64,000 nt of DNA, from NCBI GenBank assembly GCA_001310555.1, contig BAXO01000008.1, positions 1 through 64,000 on the forward strand. The letters run 5' to 3'. This DNA is from Bacillus sp. JCM 19058. Lineage in GTDB: Bacteria; Bacillota; Bacilli; Bacillales_H; Bacillaceae_D. Made by a program: the position numbers and the translations under genes. Numbering within the stretch: position 1 is the stretch's first letter; every line of letters starts with the position of its first letter. The notes under the pieces are model-generated. The model was not told the DNA's origin. It worked only from the letters and a program-made list of their open reading frames with translations, and did no database searches. Of the stretch, positions 9,194 through 19,564 are shown one piece after another.

Positions 9194-9856
9194 TTGAAGA
9201 AGAGTCGGACGAAAAAGTTACAGGAGCCGAGAGGACTGGATAATGTAGAGCAATCGCTCATCATAGATGACCACGTTGAAAACGAAGAGCGATTCCAAGG
9301 TGGAGTTGTTGCCGATTGTACGATTGCCAACCAGCAGGCAAAACATTTGTCGTTTAAGCAAGTCATTTTCAGAAACGTTCACTTTCTTAATGTTACGTGG
9401 GAGCATCTCGAAATGACGGATGTTTTATTTGAGAAGTGCGATCTGTCTAATACGAGCTTCCCCTATGCAATTTTGGAGCGAACGAAATTTGTAGGCTGCA
9501 AGATGATGGGGGCAGAGCTTTTAGAAGGTTCCCTGCGAGACGTCCAAATGATAAACTGCAATGCACAGCTGTCCTCTTTTGGAATGAGTATATTTAAATA
9601 CGTCAATTTTCGTGATAGCGTGCTGCGCAGTGCCGATTTTTATGGCTCAACTTTTTCAAACGTAGAATTCGGGAGCTCTAATATCGATGAGGCGGTATTT
9701 GCTGGTGTCAAACTAAAGGCGATTGATTTGAGCGAATGTACGTTTGAGCGTTTAGTCGTTTCTGCAGAAGATCTGGAGGGCTGTGTCGTTTCACCTGAAC
9801 AGGCTATTGCTTTTGCTAAAATATTTGGCTTGATTATTAAAGGGTCCGAAGTTTAA
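9194..9856 (+). CDS. Pentapeptide-repeat protein
   Basis: 220 aa. From about residue 50 to 205 nearly every fifth residue is L, F or M at the centre of an A/C/S-x-L/F-x-x pattern (for example VHFLN, VLFEK, CDLSN, TSFPY, AILER, TKFVG, AELLE, VNFRD, ADFYG, STFSN, VEFGS, IDLSE, CTFER), giving about 30 repeats, enough for seven or so coils of a right-handed quadrilateral beta-helix. The first 40 residues are charged and lack repeats. The TTG start at 9194 follows AAGGGAGGG. The fold is shared with Qnr and MfpA, DNA mimics that protect topoisomerases, but also with proteins of unknown role, so no function is assigned. It lies directly upstream of ctsR and reads the same way. Confidence 0.8.
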   Translation: MKKSRTKKLQEPRGLDNVEQSLIIDDHVENEERFQGGVVADCTIANQQAKHLSFKQVIFRNVHFLNVTWEHLEMTDVLFEKCDLSNTSFPYAILERTKFVGCKMMGAELLEGSLRDVQMINCNAQLSSFGMSIFKYVNFRDSVLRSADFYGSTFSNVEFGSSNIDEAVFAGVKLKAIDLSECTFERLVVSAEDLEGCVVSPEQAIAFAKIFGLIIKGSEV

Positions 9857-9930
9857 CTTCGATTGTTTTAGCTTGAATAAAATAGGTTAGACTAAAAAAA
9901 GCTGAGCGGATCAAAAAACGATTAAGTTGA

Positions 9931-9959
9931 TTGCACTTTTTGAGGAAGCGTTTTATAAT
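9931..9959 (+). promoter_or_regulatory. SigA promoter of the ctsR operon
   Basis: TTGCAC (9931-9936), a 17-base spacer, then a perfect TATAAT (9954-9959). Transcription would start near 9966, directly in front of the CtsR operator. Confidence 0.85.
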
Positions 9960-9971
9960 ATACATAGTTAA

Positions 9972-9994
9972 AGTCAAAGATAGTCAAAGTCAAA
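9972..9994 (+). promoter_or_regulatory. CtsR operator (direct heptad repeats)
   Basis: AGTCAAA (9972-9978), three bases, AGTCAAA (9982-9988), then a third partial copy GTCAAA (9989-9994). This matches the known CtsR box of tandem GGTCAAA heptads spaced by three bases. Its position just after the promoter means CtsR would block its own operon, the known autoregulation. Confidence 0.9.
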
Positions 9995-10023
9995 TGTTCC
10001 TGGAGGAAGGAGGGTTTATTTGC

Positions 10024-10482
10024 TTGAATATTTCAGACGTAATCGAGAGCTATATAAAGGCTACATTAATGAAAAGCGGCCGCGACTTGCTTGAAATAAA
10101 GAGGAGTGAGCTCGCCAAACAGTTTCAGTGTGTGCCATCTCAGATTAATTATGTGATCAGTACGCGGTTTACTATCGAAAAAGGGTATATTGTTGAAAGT
10201 AAACGCGGCGGTGGCGGGTATATTCGTATTATTAAAGTAAAGCCGCACGATGAACATGCTTTATTTGAGCAAATTATTGAACTAATAGGGAGGAGAATTG
10301 ACCAACAAAGCGCTGAGCATGTCGTTATTCGTCTTCTTGAGGAAGAAGCGATCACGAAGCGCGAAGCGAATCTAATGCTCAGTGTCATTGATCGGACCCT
10401 ATACCAAGCGCATCTTCCTCAGCGTGACGAAATAAGAGCGAATATATTAAAGGCGATGCTAAGTACATTGAAATATAAATAG
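10024..10482 (+). CDS. ctsR: Transcriptional repressor CtsR
   Basis: 152 aa. Winged-helix repressor of class III heat-shock genes. It has EIKRSELAKQFQCVPSQINYVI (DNA-binding helices, about residues 21-42) and the diagnostic wing ESKRGGGGYIRI (about 55-66, including the heat-sensing glycine-rich loop). The TTG start at 10024 follows AAGGAGGG and gives the usual N-terminus NISDVIESY. First gene of the ctsR-mcsA-mcsB-clpC operon. It binds the boxes at 9972-9994; inactivation and removal are controlled by McsA, McsB and ClpC encoded downstream. Confidence 0.97.
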   Translation: MNISDVIESYIKATLMKSGRDLLEIKRSELAKQFQCVPSQINYVISTRFTIEKGYIVESKRGGGGYIRIIKVKPHDEHALFEQIIELIGRRIDQQSAEHVVIRLLEEEAITKREANLMLSVIDRTLYQAHLPQRDEIRANILKAMLSTLKYK

Positions 10483-10529
10483 CATCGTCACTGATTCCGA
10501 TAACTCTAATTTGTATAGGGGGGAACAAG

Positions 10530-11063
10530 ATGATTTGCCAAGAATGCAATCAAAGGCCAGCGACCTTGCATTTTACGAAAATTATTAACGGCCAAAAAAA
10601 TGAATTCCATATTTGTGAGCAATGCGCTCGTGAAAAAGGAGAACAAATCCCGGGTTCAAATAGCTTTTCGATTCATCAGCTTTTATCAGGTTTGTTAAAC
10701 GTTGAACAGCCTATCTCGACAGAGGATGAACAGCAGCGGGTGGCCCAGGCTCTCACTTGTGATAATTGCGGTATGACCTTCGAGCAATTTAAGCGGATCG
10801 GCCGCTTCGGATGTTCGCATTGTTATACAAACTTTTCTTCCAAGCTCGATCCGATCTTGAAAAGGGTCCATAGTGGGAATCACGCCCATACAGGAAAAAT
10901 CCCAGCGCGCATAGGCGGGGATATTCAGCTGCAGCGCCAAATCGATCAATTCAAAGAGAAGCTAAAGCAGTATGTCGAGCAAGAGGAATTTGAAAAAGCA
11001 GCGGAGCTTAGAGACCGTGTGCGCGAATTAGAAAAGCAAAAAAGCAGCCAAGGGGAGGGATAA
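10530..11063 (+). CDS. mcsA: McsA, activator of the McsB protein-arginine kinase
   Basis: 177 aa. Zinc-binding CxxC pairs are at Cys3/Cys6 and Cys29/Cys32, with another set in TCDNCG and GCSHCY (about 83-103). A UVR motif (VEQEEFEKAAELRDRVREL) forms the C-terminus. It partners McsB in arginine phosphorylation, which marks proteins such as CtsR for ClpCP. The ATG at 10530 follows GGGGGGAA. The stop is 3 nt before the mcsB start, so translation is likely coupled. Confidence 0.96.
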   Translation: MICQECNQRPATLHFTKIINGQKNEFHICEQCAREKGEQIPGSNSFSIHQLLSGLLNVEQPISTEDEQQRVAQALTCDNCGMTFEQFKRIGRFGCSHCYTNFSSKLDPILKRVHSGNHAHTGKIPARIGGDIQLQRQIDQFKEKLKQYVEQEEFEKAAELRDRVRELEKQKSSQGEG

Positions 11064-11066
11064 GGC

Positions 11067-12147
11067 GTGTCACTCCAAAAATTTATTTCGGAAGCGATTA
11101 GCCCATGGATGAAAAAAAGAAGGCGATGACTCTGACATTGTCTTAAGTAGCCGAATCAGGTTGGCCAGAAACCTCGAACAGTACAAATTTCCAATGCTTG
11201 CTTCAACAGAGGAATCTCGTGCGATTGCCAAGCAAATTTCAGAAGCGTTAAAAGGTAGCGACCATCCAGAAATTGCAGGGGAGCTGGAGCTTCTAGAAAT
11301 GGATGATGTGAAGACGAACGAGAAAAGAGTGCTTGTCGAAAAGCATTTAATTAGCCCGCAGCTGGCTGAGCAGTCCAAGCATGGTGCCGTATTACTTGAC
11401 GATGATGAGGCTGTGAGCATTATGATCAATGAAGAGGATCATTTGCGAATTCAATGCTTGTTGCCTGGTTTTCAGCTCATCCATGGACTTGAGGTTGCTA
11501 ACACAATTGATGATTGGATAGAAAGCAAGCTGACATATGCCTTCCATGAAAAAAAAGGGTACTTAACGAGCTGTCCGACTAACGTCGGGACAGGGTTGAG
11601 GGCATCGGTCATGATGCATTTGCCGGCTTTGGCAATGACCCAGCAGTTGAATCGAATTCTACCTGCGATTAATCAGTTAGGACTCGTGGTGAGAGGAATT
11701 TACGGAGAGGGTAGCGAAGCATTAGGGAACCTGTTTCAAATTTCGAATCAAATGACGTTAGGTACGTCAGAAAAGGAAATTGTCGATGATTTGCGCGGGG
11801 TCGTCTTGCAGGTCATACAGCACGAACGGGATGCAAGAGAGATTTTGTTGGATAATTCTAGGCTGAAGCTGGAAGATCGGGTCTTTCGTTCCTATGGGAT
11901 TCTGGCGAACAGTCGCATTATTGAATCAAAGGAAGCGACGCAGCGATTATCTGATGTAAGGTTAGGCATTGATATTGGGTTCATTAAAGGCATGTCAGCG
12001 AATATCTTAAATGAATTAATGATTTTAACACAGCCCGGCTTTTTACAGCAGTTTGCCGGCGAGGTGCTAACCCCGGAACAGCGCGATGAGCGGCGAGCTA
12101 CCCTCATCCGTGAAAGGCTGCAGCTTGAGGAACGACTCAATAATTAA
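11067..12147 (+). CDS. mcsB: Protein-arginine kinase McsB, one frameshift
   Basis: 359 aa corrected. ATP:guanido phosphotransferase fold. The N-terminus [17 protein letters not shown] is split from [18 protein letters not shown] by one extra A in A7 (11111-11117). Conserved blocks are [11 protein letters not shown] (about 25), the catalytic-loop segment [18 protein letters not shown] with its Cys (about 167) and the C-terminal phosphoarginine-binding region [20 protein letters not shown]. The GTG start at 11067 follows AGGGGAGGG. It phosphorylates arginines on CtsR and damaged proteins and docks them to ClpC. Confidence 0.95.
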
Positions 12148-12164
12148 AATGGAGGTGGGCGTCA

Positions 12165-14607
12165 ATGATATTTGGACGTTTTACAGAACGAGCACAAAAG
12201 GTATTAGCGTTAGCTCAGGAGGAAGCTATTCGTCTCGGGCATAATAATATCGGAACCGAACATATTTTACTTGGATTGATTCGTGAAGGGGAAGGGATTG
12301 CTGCAAAGGCTTTGCAGGCCCTCGGACTTGGCTCAGACAAAATTCAAAAGGAAGTTGAAACCTTAATCGGGAAAGGCCAAGAAGGTTCTAAAACGATTCA
12401 TTATACACCAAGAGCAAAAAAAAGTTATTGAGCTTTCGATGGATGAGGCGCGAAAAATCGGTCATTCGTATGTAGGAACCGAGCACATTTTACTTGGCTT
12501 AATTCGAGAAGGTGAGGGCGTCGCGGCTCGTGTTCTCAACAATCTCGGCGTAAGCTTGAACAAGGCACGTCAGCAGGTGCTTCAGCTGCTTGGAAGCAAT
12601 GAAGTAAATAATTCCTCTCAGCAAGGAGCAAGTGCTGGAGGGGCAAACACACCGACTTTAGACAGTTTAGCTCGCGATTTGACAGCTGTCGCTCGTGAGG
12701 AAGCACTTGACCCGGTTATTGGTCGTAGCAAGGAAATTGAACGGGTGATTCAGGTGCTAAGTCGCCGGACAAAAAAATAACCCGGTTTTAATCGGTGAGC
12801 CTGGAGTCGGAAAAACCGCGATTGCTGAAGGGCTGGCTCAAGCGATTATTGCTAACGAGGTCCCTGAGACTTTGCGTAACAAACGAGTAATGACACTCGA
12901 TATGGGGACTGTCGTAGCCGGAACGAAATATCGTGGGGAATTTGAAGACCGTCTGAAAAAGGTGATGGACGAAATACGTCAAGCAGCAAATGTCATTCTT
13001 TTTATTGATGAATTGCATACGTTAATCGGTGCAGGGGGCGCAGAGGGGGCTATTGATGCTTCGAACATTTTAAAGCCGTCACTCGCTCGAGGAGAGCTCC
13101 AATGCATCGGCGCGACAACGCTTGATGAATATCGAAAATACATTGAAAAGGACGCTGCGCTTGAACGTCGCTTCCAGCCGATTCAAGTAAATGAACCAAC
13201 TCTCGATGAATCGATTCAAATATTAAAAGGATTGCGGGATCGCTATGAAGCCCATCATCGCGTAACGATTACCGATACAGCAATTGAGGAAGCTGTTAAG
13301 CTTTCGGACCGTTATATTTCCGATCGGTTTTTGCCTGATAAAGCGATTGACTTAATTGATGAGGCGGCCTCAAAAGTGCGGTTACGTTCATATACTGCGC
13401 CGCCCAATTTGAAAGAGCTAGAACAGAGGCTTGAAGAAACACGCAAGGAAAAGGATGCTGCTGTCCAAAGCCAGGAGTTTGAAAAGGCGGCCTCGCTTCG
13501 TGATTCGGAGCAGCGTCTACGTGAAGAATTAGAGGAAATGAAAAACGAATGGAAAAAGAAGCAAGGGCAAGAACATACAGAGGTCGTCGTCGATGACATT
13601 GCCCAAGTTGTTGCTAGCTGGACAGGAGTTCCCGTTTCCAAGCTGGCAGAGGAAGAGACCGAGCGTTTGTTGAAAATGGAAGAAATCCTTCATGAGCGCG
13701 TCGTAGGCAGGAGGAAGCTGTCAAGTCTGTATCGAAAGCTGTCCGCCGAGCAAGAGCCGGATTGAAGGATCCGAAACGGCCGATTGGCTCCTTTATTTTC
13801 CTTGGCCCAACAGGTGTCGGTAAAACTAACTTGGCTCGGGCCGTCGCAGAAACCTTATTCGGCGATGAGGATGCCGTGATTCGTGTTGATATGTCCGAAT
13901 ACATGGAAAAGCATGCGACAAGTCGTCTAGTCGCTCACCGCCAGGATATGTCGGCCACGAAGAGGGTGGCCAATTGACAGAGAAAGTGAGACGGAAGCCT
14001 TATTCTGTCATTTTGCTAGATGAGGTAGAGAAGGCCCACCCCGATGTGTTTAATATTCTTTTACAAGTGCTTGAGGACGGACGGTTGACTGATTCCAAAG
14101 GGCGGTCAGTAGACTTCCGGAATACGACGATTATTATGACCTCTAATGTTGGTGCCAGCACGTTAAGGCGTAATCGGTATCTTGGCTTTACGACAGAAAG
14201 CGAGGGTCAAGAATATAAAGACATGAAAGAAAAAGTCATGTCTGAGCTGAAGAAAAGCTTTCGTCCGGAGTTTTTGAACAGAATTGATGAGATTATCGTG
14301 TTTCATGCTTTAGAGAAAAAGCATGTCCGTGAAATAACGACCTTGGAGGCCGATAAACTAAAAAAAACGTTTATCTGAACAAGGGATTGAATTCGAGTTG
14401 ACCGAAGTGGCTAAGGACAAAATAACGGATATCGGATACGATCCGGAGTACGGAGCGCGTCCGTTGCGTCGAGCTTTGCAAAGGGAGATCGAGGATCGGC
14501 TGTCAGAGGAGCTCCTGAAAGGAACTATTTTAAAGGGTCAGAAAGCGATTATTGATGTAAAAGAAAATGAATTGATTGTCGTTACGGAAGAGAATGCCAA
14601 AGTATAA
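12165..14607 (+). CDS. clpC: ATP-dependent Clp protease ATP-binding subunit ClpC, five frameshifts
   Basis: 813 aa corrected, the normal length. It has a Clp-N domain with two repeats ([19 protein letters not shown] and [19 protein letters not shown]), a first AAA+ module with GEPGVGKT and LFIDELHT, a UVR-type middle domain ([12 protein letters not shown]), and a second AAA+ module with GPTGVGKT and [12 protein letters not shown]. Breaks: A8 near 12416-12423 (7 expected), A7 near 12772, GGCCAG read as GGCAG near 13710, GGCTCA read as GCTCA near 13933, and A8 near 14360. It unfolds proteins for ClpP and, with McsB, degrades CtsR. Last gene of the operon; a terminator follows. Confidence 0.97.
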
Positions 14608-14628
14608 AAAGGTACTCGTGGAAAAAAA

Positions 14629-14662
14629 AGTCCGGAAGAAGTCATACTCTTTCGGATTTTTT
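14629..14662 (+). terminator. Terminator after clpC
   Basis: An 11-pair stem with two G-U pairs, AGTCCGGAAGA (14629-14639) against TCTTTCGGATT (14648-14658), running into T6. It ends the ctsR operon. Confidence 0.75.
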
Positions 14663-14687
14663 CTATACCTAATAATGGGAAAGCCGT

Positions 14688-14714
14688 TTGTTTGAACGAA
14701 AATTTTGCTACAAT
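14688..14714 (+). promoter_or_regulatory. Possible radA promoter
   Basis: TGCTACAAT (14706-14714) is an extended -10 element between the clpC terminator and radA. The -35 region (TTGTTT, 14688-14693) is poor, with a 15-base spacer. Position supports it more than sequence does. Confidence 0.35.
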
Positions 14715-14832
14715 AAGCATAGAAAAATGATCAAGAAACGAAAGAAAAATTCGAACATAGTAAGCTTCCTCTGTTCGATCGTAACAATAATTAAAAAAGA
14801 ATGAAGGACAAGAGCAGGAAGAGGGGAAACGG

Positions 14833-16207
14833 ATGGCGAAGAAGAAAACAAAATTTGTTTGTCAGGAATGTGGGTATGAATCAACCAAATGGATGGGGAA
14901 GTGCCCCGGCTGCCAAGAATGGAACGCAATGGTTGAGGAATTCGAGAGCCCCAAAAAAAGAAAGCCGCAGTTATGTATCATCAGGTACGGCAGCTGTAAA
15001 ACCGTTGCCTATTACGAGTGTTCAAAGTGAGAGCGAGCCGAGGATCGATACTACGATGAAAGAGCTAAACCGAGTTCTAGGAGGAGGCATTGTTCCAGGA
15101 TCTCTTGTTTTAGTCGGTGGCGATCCGGGAATCGGAAAATCGACTCTTCTGCTCCAGGTTTCTGCTCGATTAGCGGAAACGAAAAAAAAGGTTTTATATA
15201 TTTCTGGTGAGGAGTCGGTCAAACAAACAAAACTCCGCGCGGATCGGCTTAACATTCGTTCACCTGAGCTCTTTGTCCTCGCTGAAACGGACTTACACTT
15301 GATTGAACGTGCGATTGATGAAGTACAGCCGGCACTCGTCATTATCGACTCGATTCAAACCGTTTATCATGAGGATATTGCCTCTGCTCCAGGTAGCGTT
15401 GCACAGGTGAGAGAATGTACAGCCGCTTTTATGAAAATTGCTAAAACAAAAGGAATCGCTACCTTTATCGTCGGACATGTGACAAAGCAAGGCTCGATTG
15501 CCGGACCTAAGCTGCTCGAGCATATGGTAGACTCTGTCCTTTATTTTGAAGGGGAGCGTCATCATACGTATCGGATTCTTCGCGCGGTGAAGAATCGCTT
15601 CGGCTCAACGAACGAAATGGGTATTTTTGAAATGAAAGAGCTAGGACTGAAAGAGGTCCTTAATCCTTCTGAAATATTTTTGGAAGAGCGTTCGGAAGGG
15701 GCAGCTGGTTCGATTGTCGTCGCCTCGATTGAGGGGACACGCCCGGTTCTCGTCGAATTACAGGCATTGGTTTCACCGACAAGCTTTGGGAATCCAAGAA
15801 GGATGGCGACAGGAATAGACCATAATCGAGTTTCACTGTTGATGGCTGTTTTAGAGAAGCGCGTCGGACTACTTTTGCAAAATCAGGATGCCTATTTGAA
15901 TGTGGCCGGCGGAGTTCGCCTCGACGAGCCAGCAATTGACTTAGCCGTAGCCTTGAGCATCGCAAGCAGCTTTCGAAATCGAAGCACGAATCCGGCAGAT
16001 GTAGCTATCGGCGAGGTCGGGTTAACTGGAGAGATTCGTCGAGTATCAAGAATCGATCAACGAGTCAACGAGGCGGCAAAGCTCGGATTCAAGCGGGCAA
16101 TCATCCCTGAACAGAATTTGGAAGGTTGGACAGTGCCAAAGGGGATTGAGCTGGTAGGAGTTTCAACATTAGAACAGGCATTAGCTGCAGCAATAGGAGG
16201 GAATTAG
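14833..16207 (+). CDS. radA: DNA repair protein RadA (Sms), one frameshift
   Basis: 457 aa corrected. The zinc finger uses Cys10, Cys13, Cys24 and Cys27. The RecA-like core has Walker [11 protein letters not shown], Walker [10 protein letters not shown] and the RadA-specific KNRFGS motif. The C-terminal Lon-like domain contains [14 protein letters not shown] and [12 protein letters not shown]. One extra A in A7 (near 14953) breaks the frame after EFESPKK. It is a helicase-like branch-migration protein in recombinational repair and transformation. Ends 2 nt before disA. Confidence 0.96.
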
Positions 16208-16209
16208 AC

Positions 16210-17281
16210 ATGGATGAGAGAAAGAGAAGCTTATTTATCCAGGATGTGTTAAAGATAGTGGCTCCCGGAACAGCTCTACGCTCTGGTATCGATAATGTCC
16301 TCCGAGCGAGGACGGGAGGGCTAATTGTATTAGGTGACAGCACTGAAATGAAAGACATTATCGCGGGAGGGTTTTTCATTAATTGCGGCTTTTCACCGGC
16401 TCATTTATACGAGCTAGCTAAAATGGATGGAGCTATTATTTTAAGCGAAAACGCCAAACAAATTATGTATGCGAATACTCAGCTTGTCCCTAATAACGAC
16501 ATTGAATCAAATGAAACAGGTATCCGCCATCGAACGGCAGAGCGGGTAGCTAAGCAAACAGGAAACCTCGTCATTTCTATTTCTCAACGCCGTCATGTGA
16601 TTACGTTGTACCAAGGCGAGCATCGATACTCCTTGAAGGATATCGGCGTGATTTTGACAAAAGCGAATCAGGCGATTCAAACCTTGGAAAAATATAAATC
16701 AGTTCTCGATCAAGGAATTACAAACCTAGGTGCTCTTGAGTTTGAACAGCTCGTTACGCTTCACGATGTCACTCAGGTCATCCATCGAGTTCAGATGGTG
16801 CTGAGAATTAAACGAGAGATTCTCAATTATGTCAATGAACTAGGGGATGAAGGCCGCTTAATTACGATGCAGCTTAATGAGCTCGTGTCTAATACGGAAC
16901 GAGAGGCTGTGCTTCTGTTGAAGGATTACGTGAAAGAAAAAAAATAATGATGTCCATAATTTCATTATGGAATTGACTAACTTTCATGCTGAGGAGCTGC
17001 TCGACGAGCAGGAACTCGTTAAAATGCTCGGCTATCATAAAGTCAATACACAAGAGCACACCGTTTCACCGCGTGGGTACCGAATTTTACACCGCATTCC
17101 TCGACTTCCGCCAACCGTTATCGAAAACTTGATCGAAACGTTCGGAGATTTGTCCAAAATCATTTTCGCCGGTGTCGAGGATCTAGATGAGGTAGAAGGG
17201 ATCGGAGAAGCAAGGGCGAAAATGATTAAGAGCGGGCTCACTCGTATTCAGGAGCAGCTATTTGTCGATCGTCATATTTAA
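16210..17281 (+). CDS. disA: Diadenylate cyclase DisA, one frameshift
   Basis: 356 aa corrected. The N-terminal DAC domain has catalytic DGA (residues 73-75) and RHR (106-108), which make c-di-AMP from two ATP. A helical linker leads to the C-terminal helix-hairpin-helix DNA-binding domain ([28 protein letters not shown]). DisA scans DNA and lowers c-di-AMP output at branched structures. The break is A8 at about 16938-16945 (7 expected), inside EKNND. Its position next to radA is conserved, and RadA is known to modulate DisA in B. subtilis. Confidence 0.96.
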
Positions 17282-17401
17282 GACGGAATGTCGGATAGAA
17301 CGGCAAAACCAAGAATAAATATGGGTTTTTATGTGAAATCAAGTTTGCTAGGTTTTGATTTTGCAAACTTGTCTATAATAAAGGGAAGGAGGTGAAAATG
17401 G

Positions 17402-18490
17402 ATGCTTAAACGAGTGATCCAATTATTTTTTGTTCTTATTGGTGGGACATTAGGTTTTATCTTTATTCCTGAGCTTGCTCATCTTGACAATGCTAGTCAA
17501 TTGCCGTCGTGGATGCTGTCCCAATATGCAGGAGCTTTGGTAGGTGCAATTCTTTTATTTGTCGCAACCTTCTGGTTAGCTGGCTATATTGTCCGCCTGA
17601 TTAAACTCTTGGAAGAAGCTATATTAAAAGCGCCGATTATCGATGTAACCTTCGGGACATTTGGAATGATTATTGGCCTTATCGTCGCTTATTTAATTCC
17701 TCTTAATGCTTTTGAAATTCCTGTGGTTAGTACTGTTTTACCTATTTTCCTGACTGTTCTACTTGGTTACCTTGGTTTTCAAATCGGCTTTAAAAAAACG
17801 GGATGAAATTATTCATATGTTTACGGTAACAAGACATTTAGGAAAAGACAAGAAAAAAAAGAGGAAAGTGAAAAGACTAGTGGCGGTTTGAAGATTTTAG
17901 ATACAAGTGTGATTATAGATGGTCGAATTGCTGATATTTGTAAGACAGGTTTTTTAGAAGGGACACTGATTATCCCGGGCTTTGTGCTCGAGGAACTGCA
18001 GCATATCGCCGATTCATCGGATGTATTAAAGCGAAATCGCGGACGTCGTGGGCTTGATATTTTAAATAAAATTCAAAAGGAACTGCCAATTAAGGTAGAA
18101 ATATACGAAGGAGATTTTGAGGAAATTCATGAGGTAGACAGTAAGCTTGTAAAGCTTGCCAAGCTTCTGTCAGGTGTCGTCGTAACGAATGATTTTAATC
18201 TGAACAAGGTCTGTGAGCTGCAAGGTGTAGCTGTCCTGAATATTAACGACTTGGCGAACGCGGTCAAGCCAGTCGTCCTTCCGGGCGAGGAGATGAATGT
18301 TCAAGTGATTAAGGACGGAAAGGAATACCACCAAGGTGTTGCTTATCTTGACGATGGGACGATGATTGTTGTCGAAGGCGGACGTGATTATATTGGCAAG
18401 CATTTGGATGTCGTCGTCACTAGTGTACTGCAAACGAGTGCTGGCCGCATGATTTTTGCTAAACCTAAGCTTTTGGAAAAGGCTTTATAA
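17402..18490 (+). CDS. yacL: PIN and TRAM domain membrane protein (YacL), two frameshifts
   Basis: About 361 aa corrected. Four hydrophobic segments fill the first 130 residues (for example [53 protein letters not shown]). A PIN nuclease-like domain follows, starting [16 protein letters not shown] with acidic residues typical of the fold, [11 protein letters not shown] and VVTNDFNLN. The C-terminus is a TRAM-like RNA-binding domain ([26 protein letters not shown]). Breaks: A7 near 17792 (6 expected) and A8 at 17843-17850 (6 or 9 fits). Start ATG 17402 after GGAGGTGA. Function of the family remains poorly known. Confidence 0.9.
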
Positions 18491-18801
18491 AAAGATAAAA
18501 AGTATCATTTGGGCGTGAAATGAATTCATTTCAAGCAAAGCCGGCTCCCGCTTCAAGCGCCCAGCAACAAGCAACTTCCTATGTCACTGCAGGATAAGTT
18601 AACTTCAGTTGCTTCCGTCACTGTGTTCCCTTTTTCTCCGCCGACATCGTCCAGTTTACCCGTTGCTAAAGCGGGCACTCTGCGCTTTGTTTAAGAAAGA
18701 CCGAAACAATAGCGGATCCGGCAAAAAAACAGATTTTAACGATGAAAAGAGCATCGGCTCGTCAGCCTGACTTCCAATGCTCTTTTTTCCGCGTAAATAA
18801 A
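18491..18801. other. Unexplained spacer between yacL and ispD
   Basis: About 310 bases without a supported gene. The central part (18540-18690) is relatively GC-rich and C-rich on the plus strand, unlike its flanks, and might be a mobile or repeat remnant. The right end holds a strong terminator. In B. subtilis yacL and ispD are close neighbours, so this is added material. Confidence 0.45.
18745..18788 (+). terminator. Terminator between yacL and ispD
   Basis: AAAAGAGCAT (18745-18754) pairs perfectly with ATGCTCTTTT (18777-18786), and the T run continues. The loop holds a second small hairpin GGCT/AGCC. It separates the radA-disA-yacL unit from ispD. Confidence 0.85.
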
Positions 18802-18830
18802 TGGGCAACAGGGAAAGAACATGCTAAACT
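18802..18830 (+). promoter_or_regulatory. Probable ispD promoter
   Basis: TGGGCA (18802-18807), a 17-base spacer, extended -10 TGC plus TAAACT (18825-18830), between the terminator and ispD. Each hexamer matches 4 of 6 consensus bases. Confidence 0.5.
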
Positions 18831-18875
18831 ATTGAAAGTGTTAATTTCCAGAATGATGGAATGGAGAGAGACGTA

Positions 18876-19564
18876 ATGGAATATAGCGTGATCATTCCTG
18901 CGGCCGGTCAAGGAAAGCGGATGGGGGCTAGGAAAAACAAGCTTCTTCTTGAATTGCAAAAGGAGCCTATCATCGTTCATACTCTTCGTGCTTTTGACAG
19001 AGATCCTTGGTGTCGGTCAATAACGCTTGTCGTGAACAAGGATGAGCTGGTTGATCTTGAGGAGCTAGTAAAGAGAAAGCAGCTGAGTAAAGTAAAGAAT
19101 ATGGTATCTGGTGGGAAAGAAAGACAAGACAGCGTCAAAAAAGGGCTCGATGCTTTAGAGGATGGCGGAATTGTATTAATTCATGATGGTGCTCGCCCCT
19201 TTATTCAAGTTGAGGCTTTACACGAGCTTGTACTTACGGCAGCGGAGAACGGGGCCGCGATTGTGGCTGTACCAGTCAAGGATACGATTAAAAGGGTAAT
19301 CAAAGGCAGGTAACTCAGACGATGGATCGAGATGAATTATGGGCTGTTCAAACTCCCCAGGCTTTTCGGATCGATTTGATTAAGCATGCGCATGAACAAG
19401 CGGCTCAAGAACAGCTTGTCGGTACGGACGATGCAAGCTTGGTTGAATGGCTCGGACATGCTGTTACCATTGTTAAAGGAGATTATTTTAATATTAAACT
19501 GACGACTCCTGAGGATCTTATTCTTGCCGAAGCGATAATTAATAGAGGGAGTGGACAGTCATGA
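18876..19564 (+). CDS. ispD: 2-C-methyl-D-erythritol 4-phosphate cytidylyltransferase IspD, one frameshift
   Basis: 229 aa corrected. It transfers CMP from CTP to MEP in the non-mevalonate isoprenoid pathway. The CTP-binding loop [12 protein letters not shown] is at residues 5-16; later [20 protein letters not shown] and [10 protein letters not shown] are family blocks, and WAVQTPQAF follows the break. The break near 19306 is GGCCAG read as GGCAG. Start ATG 18876 has GGAGAGAG in front, better than ATG 18861. The stop overlaps the ispF start (ATGA). Confidence 0.95.

Noticed and set aside
9887..9930. Terminator between the pentapeptide-repeat gene and ctsR
   Set aside because: A-rich stretch and loose complementarity only; no convincing stem with a T tract, so read-through into ctsR cannot be excluded.
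18762..18980. Minus-strand ORF over the ispD start
   Set aside because: Antisense shadow of ispD and the terminator; no signals.
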